This document shows positions 24,893 through 32,577 of a stretch of 50,957 nt of DNA, one piece after another. The notes beneath the pieces are model-generated. The model saw only the letters and a program-made list of their open reading frames with translations, was not told where the DNA came from and made no database searches. Origin of the DNA: Actinomycetes bacterium. Lineage in GTDB: Bacteria; Actinomycetota; Actinomycetes; S36-B12; UBA5976. Numbering within the stretch: position 1 is the first letter of the stretch; each line of letters begins with the position of its first letter. Made by a program: the position numbers and the translations under genes. The DNA is taken from NCBI GenBank assembly GCA_021814565.1, contig JAKAIC010000003.1, positions 1-50,957 on the forward strand. Direction: 5' to 3'.

Positions 24893-25813
24893 GTGGCGAG
24901 CATCGAGGACATCAAGCAGCGGCTCACCCTTCCCGTCGTGGTTGCCCCCATGCTCCTGGTGTCGGGTCCGGAGTTGGTGATTGCGTCGTGCCAAGCGGGC
25001 CTGGTCGGCAGTTTCCCCGCCTTCAACGCGCGCACCATCCCCGACCTCATGGCCTGGATGACCCGCATCCGCGAAGCCGTCGGCGATGCGCCCTGGGCCA
25101 TGAATCTGGTGGTGCTGGAAGAGCACAATCCCCTGCTGCCACAGCAGATCGAGTTGCTCGACGAGTTCCGCCCGCCCATTGTCATCACCAGCCTGGGCCA
25201 ACCGCATGCCGTGGTGCAGCATGTGCACGCCTATGGCGGGCTGGTGTTCCATGACGTCACCACCATGCGTCACGCGCAGAAGGCCATAGAGGCAGGTATC
25301 GACGGCCTCATCGCCGTCACTGCCGGCGCCGGTGGCCATTGCGGCAGCCTGCATCCATTCACCTTCGTGCGGCAGCTGCGAAGCATCTGGGACGGCACGC
25401 TGTTGCTCGCCGGTGCCATCAGCGACGGAGCGGGCATTGCCGCCGCACAGACGCTGGGCGCCGACTTCGCCTACATGGGCACGCGTTTCATCGCCACCCA
25501 GGAGTCGATGGCCGATCCGGAGTACAAGCAACTGCTCGTAACGCAGGATGCGTCCGACCTCATCGTCACCGATCGCATCTCGGGCCTCCAGGCCTCGTTC
25601 CTGCGTGCGTCGCTGACGCGCGCAGGGCTGGACCCTGATCAGCTGCCCGCGCTTCGGGCGCCGCGACAACCCGACCTGCCGGCAGGCGTGCGCCCCTGGC
25701 GTGACGCCTGGAGCGCCGGCCAGGGCATCGGCCTCATCCACGACATTCCCACGGTGGCCGATCTCGCAAGCCGCTTGCGTGCGCAATACCAAGGGGCGCT
25801 GGTCGCGAACTGA
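24893..25813 (+). CDS. Nitronate monooxygenase family protein (NMO / 2-nitropropane dioxygenase)
   Basis: This 306-residue FMN-dependent TIM-barrel enzyme has PVVVAPMLLVSGPELVIASCQAGLVGSFPA at the N-terminus, GAGGHCG near residue 144 binding flavin phosphate, and GADFAYMGTRFIATQE near residue 190. NMO enzymes oxidise toxic alkyl nitronates such as propionate-3-nitronate; FabK-like reductases share the fold. The start is GTG 24893, with GGGAGG a few bases upstream; the frame continues open into nhaA but that part is not this protein. A weak 8-bp hairpin (24806-24834) lies between it and nhaA. Confidence 0.9.
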   Translation: MASIEDIKQRLTLPVVVAPMLLVSGPELVIASCQAGLVGSFPAFNARTIPDLMAWMTRIREAVGDAPWAMNLVVLEEHNPLLPQQIELLDEFRPPIVITSLGQPHAVVQHVHAYGGLVFHDVTTMRHAQKAIEAGIDGLIAVTAGAGGHCGSLHPFTFVRQLRSIWDGTLLLAGAISDGAGIAAAQTLGADFAYMGTRFIATQESMADPEYKQLLVTQDASDLIVTDRISGLQASFLRASLTRAGLDPDQLPALRAPRQPDLPAGVRPWRDAWSAGQGIGLIHDIPTVADLASRLRAQYQGALVAN

Positions 25814-25855
25814 CGCCTTCCCCGGGCCGTCTCGGGCCTCTGGCTGAGCAGCCTC

Positions 25856-26731
25856 TCAGTGCTCGGTGGCGCCTGCCTTCACGATGACACGTGCCGCCAG
25901 CGCATGGGCCGCGCTCACATTGGCGACGGGATCCCATCCGCGCTCCAGGTGATCGACGAGGAAGCCGGCCATGAAGGCATCACCTGCACCGGTGAGATCC
26001 CGTACCTCGCTGACGGGAGGCACGGGAATGGAGGCCACCAGCTCACCGGCACGGAAGACATGTGTGGGCTGGGCGCCGGAGCGCGCGAGCAGCACCGCGT
26101 CACCCAGCCGCGCCAGGTTGGCCCCGGGTTGCGCGCCATCCGCGAGACCCAGCAACAGGCTTTCGTCGCGGTTGGCCGACACGAAGTCGGGCCCGCACCT
26201 CTCCAACATCTCGAGAAAGGCCGGCACTCCGACGCTTTCGATGAGGCCGATGGAGGAGACGTCGATGGATATGCGGCCACCGTTGGTGCGTACCTGCTTG
26301 ATGGCTGCCAGAACTGCCGTCGGGGTCGTACCACCGAAGAGCCCATAGGCCGGAACATGCAGCAGCTCGATGCCCTGCAACCACTCCGGATCCACGGCCT
26401 CCAACATGGCGGAGGCTCCGCGCGACGGGTACATGGTGCGCTCGCCATCCGGCTCCACGATGACGACGATGGTGCCGGTGCTGCCACGCGTCTGTGTCCG
26501 CACATCCACCTGCCCATCCCGCAGCGACGCACACAACGCAACGCCGGCGACGTCGTCACCGACGCAGCCGATGAAGCGCGTGGGATAGCGCGGACCGGCA
26601 AAGGCAGCCACATTCGCTGCCTGCCCCCCGCGCTGCACGCGTATGTCGGATGCCGTGTCCGTGGCGGAGCGGGTTTGCTCGCGCTGCCAGACCACGACGT
26701 CCTGTACGAGGTCGCCGATGACGCCGAGCAT
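25856..26731 (-). CDS. psuK: PfkB-family kinase, probable pseudouridine kinase
   Basis: This 291-residue ribokinase-like protein has the first signature GGQAANVAAFAG and the second DLTGAGDAFMAGFL with the catalytic Asp. Because its start overlaps the stop of psuG by one base, I infer that it phosphorylates pseudouridine to pseudouridine 5'-phosphate, the substrate of PsuG. Sequence alone would only say carbohydrate or nucleoside kinase. Confidence 0.85.
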   Translation of the reverse strand: MLGVIGDLVQDVVVWQREQTRSATDTASDIRVQRGGQAANVAAFAGPRYPTRFIGCVGDDVAGVALCASLRDGQVDVRTQTRGSTGTIVVIVEPDGERTMYPSRGASAMLEAVDPEWLQGIELLHVPAYGLFGGTTPTAVLAAIKQVRTNGGRISIDVSSIGLIESVGVPAFLEMLERCGPDFVSANRDESLLLGLADGAQPGANLARLGDAVLLARSGAQPTHVFRAGELVASIPVPPVSEVRDLTGAGDAFMAGFLVDHLERGWDPVANVSAAHALAARVIVKAGATEH

Positions 26732-27648
26732 CAGCCCTGCGCACCCACAAGCGACTTGGCGATCTGCACGGCCAGGCGAATGTTGTTGAGGTACAAGGCC
26801 ACATTGGCATCGAGGCTGCGGCCGTCGGTGGCACGACGGATGTAGTCGAGCAGGTAGGGTGTGGCCCTCTGGCCCGAGACGCCATCACGCTCGAGGTCGT
26901 GCCAGGCACGCTGGATGATGATGTCAAGCTCCTCGGAGTCCAGCGAATCGGCCGCGGGAATGGGGTTGGCGATGAGCAGGCCGCTGGCAGCTCCGAGACC
27001 GCGATGCCTGCGCAGCATCTGTGCGATCTGCTGGGGGCTGTCGAGGCGCGCGGATACCGCGTAACCGGAATCGGCCACGTAGAAACCGGGGTAGCGGTTG
27101 GTGCGGTAGCCGATCACGGGAACGCCGAGACTTTCAAAGCGTTCCAGGGTCTTGGCGATGTCGAGAATGGCCTTGGCGCCCGAGCTCACCAGCACGATGG
27201 AGGTGTTGGCCATGCCGGCGAGGTCGGCGGATTCGTCAAAGCTGGTCTCAGCACCGTGGTGCACACCGCCGAGGCCGCCGGTGGAGAAGACGTCGATGCC
27301 GGCGGCACGCGCCAGGAAGGCGGTGGCGGCGATGGTGGTGCCAGCGCTCACGCCGGTTACGGATGCATAGGCCAGCTCGCGCGTGGCAGCCTTGATGAGG
27401 CTGTCGTCGTTGGCCATCTCCTCGATCTGCGCTGCGCTCAGGCCCACCGTGGGGACGCCGCGAAACACACCGATGGTGGCCGGCAGCGCACCGGCAGCGC
27501 GGATCACCGCCTCGCCCTCCAGCGCCACCTCGAGGTTGCGGGGGCGTGGCAGGCCGTGGGTGAAGATGGTGGACTCCAGGGCCACGACGGGCTGCCCGGC
27601 GGCCAGCGCTTCGCGAACCTCGGTGCTGACGGAGAAGAAGTCGGTCAT
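26731..27648 (-). CDS. psuG: Pseudouridine-5'-phosphate glycosidase
   Basis: This 305-residue Mn2+ enzyme splits pseudouridine 5'-phosphate into uracil and ribose 5-phosphate. Family signatures are VVALESTIFTHGLPRPRN near residue 20, GVPTVGLSAAQIEEMA, TGVSAGTTIAATAFLARAAGIDVFSTGGLGGVHHG near residues 120-155, and VIGYRTNRYPGFY. The ATG at 27648 follows GAAAGG. It forms a two-gene salvage operon with psuK, and a LysR regulator is divergent 97 bp away and may control it. Confidence 0.96.
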   Translation of the reverse strand: MTDFFSVSTEVREALAAGQPVVALESTIFTHGLPRPRNLEVALEGEAVIRAAGALPATIGVFRGVPTVGLSAAQIEEMANDDSLIKAATRELAYASVTGVSAGTTIAATAFLARAAGIDVFSTGGLGGVHHGAETSFDESADLAGMANTSIVLVSSGAKAILDIAKTLERFESLGVPVIGYRTNRYPGFYVADSGYAVSARLDSPQQIAQMLRRHRGLGAASGLLIANPIPAADSLDSEELDIIIQRAWHDLERDGVSGQRATPYLLDYIRRATDGRSLDANVALYLNNIRLAVQIAKSLVGAQG

Positions 27649-27733
27649 GAGCGGCCTTTCGAGACTGGGGTGCCAGGCCAAGACGATACGCGGCTGCTTC
27701 ATGCCCAACAAGCACTGATCTTGCATCGCTACA

Positions 27734-27745
27734 TAGACTGAAGCT
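27734..27745 (+). promoter_or_regulatory. -10 element and leaderless start of the LysR gene
   Basis: TAGACT (27734-27739), 6 bases, ATG 27746. Confidence 0.6.
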
Positions 27746-28630
27746 ATGGAGCTGACGCTGCGCCAGTTACGGGCCTTTCGAGCGGTGGCCGCGGAATCGC
27801 ATTTCGGTCGTGCCGCCGTCGGTCTGGGCCTGGCGCAGCCGACACTGAGCAAGGAGATCAAGCTGCTGGAGCGCACGCTCGGCACGACCCTCTTCGAGCG
27901 CGGTCCGGGCGGGGCCCGGCTCACGGCGGCTGGGGGTGCGCTGCTGCCCATCGCCGAGACCATGCTGGCCGACGCAGCGCGTCTCATGAGTGAGGCGCAG
28001 CAGCTGCGCTCCTCCGGTACGCGTGCCCTGCGCGTCGCCGCGACGCCCAGCGTGGTGAACCGGCTGCTGCCCGCGGTACTGCGCACGCTGGAAACCCAGC
28101 GGCCGGAGATCGAGATCCATGTGGTCGAAGTGGACACTGGTGGCGTGCCTGAAGCGGTGCGAGCCGGCCGCGCCGACCTGGGCATCGGACATCACGTCAC
28201 CGCCACGCCTGGCTGCGGCCGGCGCACACTCGCGCATGACGAACTGCAGGTGGTGGTGCATGCGTCGCTGGCGGGTCAGGGGCGCAGCATCGATCTCAAG
28301 CGCTTTGCGCGACTGCCCCTGCTCATGTGGCCACGGGAACAGAATCCCGAGTACCACGACGCCTTGCTCAAACTGTGTCAGGAGCGCGGTCTCGATCCGC
28401 TCATCCTCACTGGCAGCACTCGGATTTCCGGCGCACGGTCCTATCTGCTGCGCGAGGGCAGGGCCTTTGCCATCGTGCCGCGGGACTATGCCGTCACGGA
28501 GCCGGCGCCACTCGTATCACGACCACTGACGCAGCCCGCGACCGTGCCCTTGCAAGCGCTGTGGCGGCCGCCCCTGACCGCGCCCGTGAGCGCACTGCTG
28601 CGCGCGGCCCGTGAGGCCATCGACGAGTAG
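27746..28630 (+). CDS. LysR-family transcriptional regulator
   Basis: This 294-residue protein has the N-terminal LysR winged helix (LRQLRAFRAVAAESHFGRAAVGLGLAQPTLSKEIKLLERTLGTTLFER) and a periplasmic-binding-like effector domain from about residue 90 (LRVAATPSVVNRLLPAVLRTLE, then DLGIGHH). It is divergent from psuG-psuK, so pseudouridine or a breakdown product is a reasonable but unproven inducer. LysR proteins usually bind in the shared intergenic region, here 27649-27745. Confidence 0.93.
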   Translation: MELTLRQLRAFRAVAAESHFGRAAVGLGLAQPTLSKEIKLLERTLGTTLFERGPGGARLTAAGGALLPIAETMLADAARLMSEAQQLRSSGTRALRVAATPSVVNRLLPAVLRTLETQRPEIEIHVVEVDTGGVPEAVRAGRADLGIGHHVTATPGCGRRTLAHDELQVVVHASLAGQGRSIDLKRFARLPLLMWPREQNPEYHDALLKLCQERGLDPLILTGSTRISGARSYLLREGRAFAIVPRDYAVTEPAPLVSRPLTQPATVPLQALWRPPLTAPVSALLRAAREAIDE

Positions 28631-28631
28631 G

Positions 28632-28870
28632 TCAGAGCGCTTGCCCCGGACGCAGCGAGAGCACGGCGTGCATGAGGTCGAGCCGCGGCATGTCCACAGC
28701 GGATTTCCGAGCCAGACGGATGATGCCACCCGTCTGCGCATCAAGCTCAGATGCTTTGCCATCCATGATGTCGCGCTGCATCGAGGTGGTGGCGTCCTCG
28801 GGCATGGCGTCGACGAACTGCAGTAGCCACCGATGGCACCGGCACCGGCACCGATGATGGCAATTCTCAC
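28632..28870 (-). pseudogene. Internally deleted remnant of 2-dehydropantoate 2-reductase (panE-like)
   Basis: Reading from GTG 28870, the first codons give RIAIIGAGAGAIGGY, the Rossmann start of ketopantoate reductase. Immediately afterwards the matching frame shifts, and the rest (FVDAMPEDATTSMQRDIMDG, then SELDAQTGGIIRLARKSAVDMPRLD) is the family's C-terminal end. About 200 codons of the middle are missing, so no active enzyme can be made. A -10-like TACGTT still stands 6 bases before the GTG (28882-28877). A 14-base direct repeat AGCCACCGATGGCA (28825-28838 and 28896-28909) flanks the start. Confidence 0.8.
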
Positions 28871-28913
28871 GCGTCAAACGTACCGCGCGTGTTGCAGCCA
28901 CCGATGGCATGCC

Positions 28914-29111
28914 TCACTTCTTGGTGCTGAGCCCGAGCAATCGGTAGAGCGGGCAGAAGCCGACCGCGGCAGTGACCAGCAGCACGACGGCGACGACGAG
29001 CAGCACAATGCCCAGTGCGCTGGACGCGCCCACGGAGAAGGCGACGATCAGGGCCACCAGGCCCAGGACCACGCGAATGATGCGATCAAGATTGCTTTCG
29101 TTCTTCACCAT
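28914..29111 (-). CDS. DUF2892 (YgaP-type) transmembrane protein, 65 aa
   Basis: This small protein has two hydrophobic helices (VVLGLVALIVAFSVG and GIVLLVVAVVLLVTAAVG) and the typical ending GFCPLYRLLGLST with the conserved Cys. DUF2892 forms the membrane part of YgaP, a membrane rhodanese, and stand-alone copies travel with rhodanese and sulfide genes. Upstream lies an operator matching the one over the rhodanese gene at 13.3 kb, which supports a shared role in sulfur stress. Precise function is unknown. Confidence 0.9.
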   Translation of the reverse strand: MVKNESNLDRIIRVVLGLVALIVAFSVGASSALGIVLLVVAVVLLVTAAVGFCPLYRLLGLSTKK

Positions 29112-29130
29112 GATGGGTGTTCCAATCCTC

Positions 29131-29162
29131 GGAGTTGTATACCCCTACGGGTATAGAACTCC
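29131..29162. promoter_or_regulatory. CsoR/CstR-type operator upstream of DUF2892
   Basis: The core TATACCCCTACGGGTATA (29138-29155) has 7-bp arms around CTAC. Flanking GGAGTT (29131-29136) and AACTCC (29157-29162) extend the symmetry. Read on the minus strand it includes TATACC, a potential -10, about 40 bases from the gene. Confidence 0.7.
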
Positions 29163-29192
29163 GCTCCGTCCGCAACTGCAAGGCGCCACGCG

Positions 29193-30158
29193 TCAGTCGG
29201 CGTCGCGGAAGGGCGGCGCCGGCGTGAGTTCCTCACCGAGTGCTGCGCTCTCGGGCAAGGAGGCTTGAATACGCGCGAACTCGTCGTCGTTCAGCTCGAA
29301 GCTCGCCGCACTGGCACTGCTGTTTGCCGAGGCGAGGCTGGAAGTGCCGGGAATGGGAATGACCACCGGCGCCAGCCGCAGGTGCCAACCCAGCGTGACC
29401 ACATAGGGCGAGACCCCACGCTCCTCGGCAATGCGGGCGATGACCGGGAAGCGCTCGGGCAGTTGCTTGAAGTTGCTGCCGCCACCCAACGGCGACCAGG
29501 GCAGGAAGGCGATGCCGTGTTGCGCGCACAGGTCAAGCACGTCCGCCCATTGCCGGTAACCGGGCGAGAACTCGTTCTGCACCGACACCACACCGCCGTC
29601 GAGCGGCGAGCCGGCCATGCGAATGGCTCGACGCAACATGTCGGCACTGACGTTGGAGAGACCGATGCGACGCACGATGCCCTGCTCGCGCAGTGCCATC
29701 ACGTGTTCGAACTGCTCCTCGAAGGACATCGAGGGATCCATGCGATGGTGCTGCCAGAGATCGATGTGCTGCACGCCCAATCGACAGGCCGAGGCCTCGA
29801 CTGCACGCAGCAGATAATCCAGCCCACCGTTGCGTCCCCAGCGTTCGCCGGGGCGCCGCGTGATACCGCCCTTGGTGGCGACGACGACGCGGGCCCTGGC
29901 CTCGGCCGAGCCGTTCCAGGTGCGCAGGGCCTCGGCCACCAGGCGTTCGTTGTGGCCCATGGCATTCCATGTGGGCGCGTAGATGTCGGCCGTATCGAGG
30001 AAGTTGATGCCTGCGTCCAGCCCCTGCTGGATGGCGGCAATGCCCTGCTCATGGCGGGCCGGGTCGGAGGTGAAGGAGGCGGGCATGCAGCCCAGGCCGA
30101 TGCGGGAGACCTCGAGATCGGCGATGCGACGAGTTGGGAGTTCTGGAATCACGGACAT
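29193..30158 (-). CDS. Aldo/keto reductase
   Basis: This 321-residue (alpha/beta)8 NADPH-dependent oxidoreductase has the AKR tetrad: Asp-Tyr in FLDTADIYAP near residue 60, Lys in VVVATKGG near residue 95, and His in IDLWQHHRMDP near residue 135. The cofactor end reads VIPIPGTSSLASANSSASA. The substrate cannot be read from sequence. The ATG has TACGCT 7 bases upstream. It belongs to no operon. Confidence 0.93.
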   Translation of the reverse strand: MSVIPELPTRRIADLEVSRIGLGCMPASFTSDPARHEQGIAAIQQGLDAGINFLDTADIYAPTWNAMGHNERLVAEALRTWNGSAEARARVVVATKGGITRRPGERWGRNGGLDYLLRAVEASACRLGVQHIDLWQHHRMDPSMSFEEQFEHVMALREQGIVRRIGLSNVSADMLRRAIRMAGSPLDGGVVSVQNEFSPGYRQWADVLDLCAQHGIAFLPWSPLGGGSNFKQLPERFPVIARIAEERGVSPYVVTLGWHLRLAPVVIPIPGTSSLASANSSASAASFELNDDEFARIQASLPESAALGEELTPAPPFRDAD

Positions 30159-30171
30159 GTGCCACAGCGTA
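30159..30171 (-). promoter_or_regulatory. -10 element and leaderless start of the aldo/keto reductase gene
   Basis: On the minus strand TACGCT (30171-30166), GTGGCAC, ATG 30158. Confidence 0.55.
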
Positions 30172-30199
30172 GGCGGAGCCGCGCAATCTGCTGCGCGCT

Positions 30200-30523
30200 G
30201 TGGATCTGGTGGCTTGCTACGGGGAGCGCCTGCTTCCGCTCTACCGCTTCGACACGGCCAGCGGGCGGTGGCGTCATCAGGGCGGCCTGATCGAGCCGCC
30301 ACTGCGACTGGCTGATGTGCACTACGACGCGGATGGACGCATGGTCTATCCCACGCACCACGACCGTTCCGACGAAACCGAACTCGACCACTACCTGCAG
30401 TCCGCCCGACAGTTGCTGCAGTCCTTGCCCAGGCCCCAACTCCCCGAGCACGTCGCGGGCCTGTCCGCGGATTTCGAGCACCTGCGCTGGTTCGGGTTGA
30501 GCACCGAATCCGTGCAGCGCTGA
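30200..30523 (+). CDS. Unrecognised ORF, 107 aa, possibly a 3' fragment of a larger gene
   Basis: The protein is rich in Arg, Leu and Asp with no membrane segment; motifs include LYRFDTASGRWRHQGG, DVHYDADGRMVYPTHHD and an ending DFEHLRWFGLS. The composition and codon pattern look like real protein. There is no ribosome binding site or -10 element before GTG 30200, and an in-frame TAG lies at 30170. It faintly resembles the C-terminal ends of class V aminotransferases, a guess I cannot confirm. It may therefore be a truncated relic rather than an intact gene. Confidence 0.45.
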   Translation: MDLVACYGERLLPLYRFDTASGRWRHQGGLIEPPLRLADVHYDADGRMVYPTHHDRSDETELDHYLQSARQLLQSLPRPQLPEHVAGLSADFEHLRWFGLSTESVQR

Positions 30524-30592
30524 GGGCAGGTTGCGCAGCCCGCTCCCGGCCCGGCGTCTGCGCTACTCTGCCAAGGAGTCCGAGGGGGACAC

Positions 30593-32065
30593 ATGGCATT
30601 GCAGGCACTCGTCACCGGCGCCACCGGCTACGTCGGTGGCCGATTGGTCACACGCTTGCTGGAAGAGGGCTTCCGGGTGCGGGTCATGGCCCGCGATCCC
30701 GAGCGTCTGCGCGACTACCCCTGGATCCACGAGGTGGAAGCCGTGCGCGGCGATGCCGAGGATCCCGTATCACTGGAAGCGGCCCTGCACGGCATCGATG
30801 TCGCGTATTACATGCTGCATTCGCTCTCCGAGCACCACGGTTTCGAGACCATCGAAGCGCGCATGGCCAGCAACTTCGGTCAGGCCGCCAAGACGCAGCA
30901 GGTGAAGCGCATCGTCTATCTCGGCGGCATCACGCCCCCCAACACGCAGCTCAGCACCCATCTGGAGTCCCGTCGCAACACCGGTGCCCTACTGCGCGCA
31001 TCGGGAGTGCCCACCACGGAGTTGCGTGCCGCCGTCATCATCGGCTCGGGCAGCGCATCCTTCGAGATGCTGCGTTACCTCACCGAACGCCTGCCCTTCA
31101 TGATCACTCCGCGCTGGCTCAACAACCGCGTGCAGCCCATCGCCATCCGCGATGCCCTGCACTATCTGGTGAAGGCCGGGGAGGAAGCCGGCAACGAGAG
31201 CCACATCGGTGATATCGGTGGCCCCGACGTCATGCTCTACAGCGAGATGATGAAGCGTTATGCCAAGGTGGCTGGTCTACGTCCACGCACCATCGTCACC
31301 GTGCCCGTGCTCACGCCCAGGCTTTCCTCGCACTGGGTTTCCCTGGTGACCCCGGTACCGCGCCGGCTCGCACTGCCGCTCGTCGATTCTCTGGTCAACG
31401 AGGTGGTGGTGAACCCGGAACTCGATGCGCGCAACTTCCTGGCGGCGCCGGAGGACGGCCTGCTGGATTTCGCCACGGCCGTGGAATACGCACTGGACCG
31501 GGTGCGCAATCAGGACGTACTGACACGGTGGTCATCCGCATCGGTGCCGGGCGCACCGAGTGCACCGCTCCCGACCGACCCCGATTGGTCCGGAGGGACG
31601 CTCTACGTCGATCTGCGTGAGCGCAGCACGTCCGCCTCACCTGAGGCCTTGTGGCGGATCATCGAGGGTATCGGCGGCAGCAACGGCTACTACTCGGCCC
31701 TCTTCCTGTGGGAGATCCGCGGCCTGCTCGATCGCCTGGCGGGCGGTGTCGGACTGCGGCGTGGCCGCCGCGATCCCGACCACCTCTACGTGGGTGAGAC
31801 GGTGGACTTCTGGCGCGTTGAGCGCTGCGATCGCGGGCAGTTGCTGCGCCTGCGGGCGGAGATGCGCATGCCCGGCCTGGCCTGGCTCGAGCTCATCGTG
31901 GACCACGATGATGCCGGCAACACCGTGTATCGGCAGCGTGCCACCTACCGCCCGACGGGCCTGCTCGGTCACGCCTACTGGTGGTCGGTGGTCCCCTTCC
32001 ATGCCTTCGTCTTCGGGTCCATGGTGCGCCGCATCCCGGCAGCGGCGGAGCGCCTCGGCGGCTGA
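30593..32065 (+). CDS. SDR-family NAD(P)-binding protein with C-terminal DUF2867
   Basis: This 490-residue two-domain protein has an atypical short-chain dehydrogenase domain (residues 1-~320) beginning ALVTGATGYVGGRLVTRLLEEG, with NmrA-like DVAYYMLHSL and RIVYLGGI. It then has a DUF2867 domain (residues ~350-490, with LWRIIEGIGGSNGYY and FLWEIRGLLDRLAGG) that belongs to the START-like lipid-binding group. The same fusion is common in actinobacteria and its substrate is unknown. TACTCT and a purine-rich GGAG/GGGG stretch precede the ATG. Confidence 0.9.
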   Translation: MALQALVTGATGYVGGRLVTRLLEEGFRVRVMARDPERLRDYPWIHEVEAVRGDAEDPVSLEAALHGIDVAYYMLHSLSEHHGFETIEARMASNFGQAAKTQQVKRIVYLGGITPPNTQLSTHLESRRNTGALLRASGVPTTELRAAVIIGSGSASFEMLRYLTERLPFMITPRWLNNRVQPIAIRDALHYLVKAGEEAGNESHIGDIGGPDVMLYSEMMKRYAKVAGLRPRTIVTVPVLTPRLSSHWVSLVTPVPRRLALPLVDSLVNEVVVNPELDARNFLAAPEDGLLDFATAVEYALDRVRNQDVLTRWSSASVPGAPSAPLPTDPDWSGGTLYVDLRERSTSASPEALWRIIEGIGGSNGYYSALFLWEIRGLLDRLAGGVGLRRGRRDPDHLYVGETVDFWRVERCDRGQLLRLRAEMRMPGLAWLELIVDHDDAGNTVYRQRATYRPTGLLGHAYWWSVVPFHAFVFGSMVRRIPAAAERLGG

Positions 32066-32147
32066 CGAACTTCTCTCAACGACCTCCGAACAGTGCTGTG
32101 CCCCCGATTGCAGCAAGCGGCCGGGGCGCAGCAATCTGCGAGCACGC

Positions 32148-32395
32148 CTAGGGCACGATCACCGCACGACCCCGTACCTTGCCCGCGTGCAGATCCGCGT
32201 AGGCCTTGGCAGCGTCATCCAGTGAGTAGCGCGTGGCCTCGGAGTGCACCAGGCCGCGTCCTGCCAGGTTGAGGATCTCGATGAGCTCCGGCCGTGATCC
32301 CCAGTAGGTCCCGGACCGGGAGTCGGCTTCGGCACCTCGACGAGTTGCGGATCGCTCTTCCACTTCATGATGCGTAGCGCACGCATTTGCTCCAT
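32148..32395 (-). pseudogene. Internally deleted remnant of a zinc-type alcohol dehydrogenase
   Basis: From ATG 32395 (after GGAAGG) the frame gives RALRIMKWKSDPQLVEVPKP and TPGPG, a medium-chain dehydrogenase N-terminus. Near 32315 the match jumps frame to the C-terminus: GTYWGSRPELIEIL, then DDAAKAYADLHAGKVRGRAV and a TAG stop. Around 250 codons, including all zinc and NAD sites, are gone and the two ends are out of frame. The pattern is the same as in the panE remnant 3.5 kb away. Confidence 0.8.
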
Positions 32396-32510
32396 CCTTC
32401 CGGTGACGCAACCCTGCGCCACCCCTTCGCAGTGTTCGCGCAGGGCGGGTTGGCGAGAAGGGAACAACGACTCCCGCAGCCCTGCCCAACCATCCACGCT
32501 GTCGCAGCAG

Positions 32511-32552
32511 GAAGGCGTATCCGCACTGCCTGAGCAGCATGGATACGCCTTC
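32511..32552. repeat. Dispersed palindromic element, copy 2
   Basis: GAAGGCGTATCC (32511-32522) and GGATACGCCTTC (32541-32552) pair perfectly around an 18-base loop containing TGAGCA. The arm is identical to the inner arm of the element at 23054-23125 and the loop has the same length. It lies 25 bases behind the heliorhodopsin stop codon. Confidence 0.75.
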
Positions 32553-32577
32553 TGGAGGTTGCAGCAGTGAACGGTGC

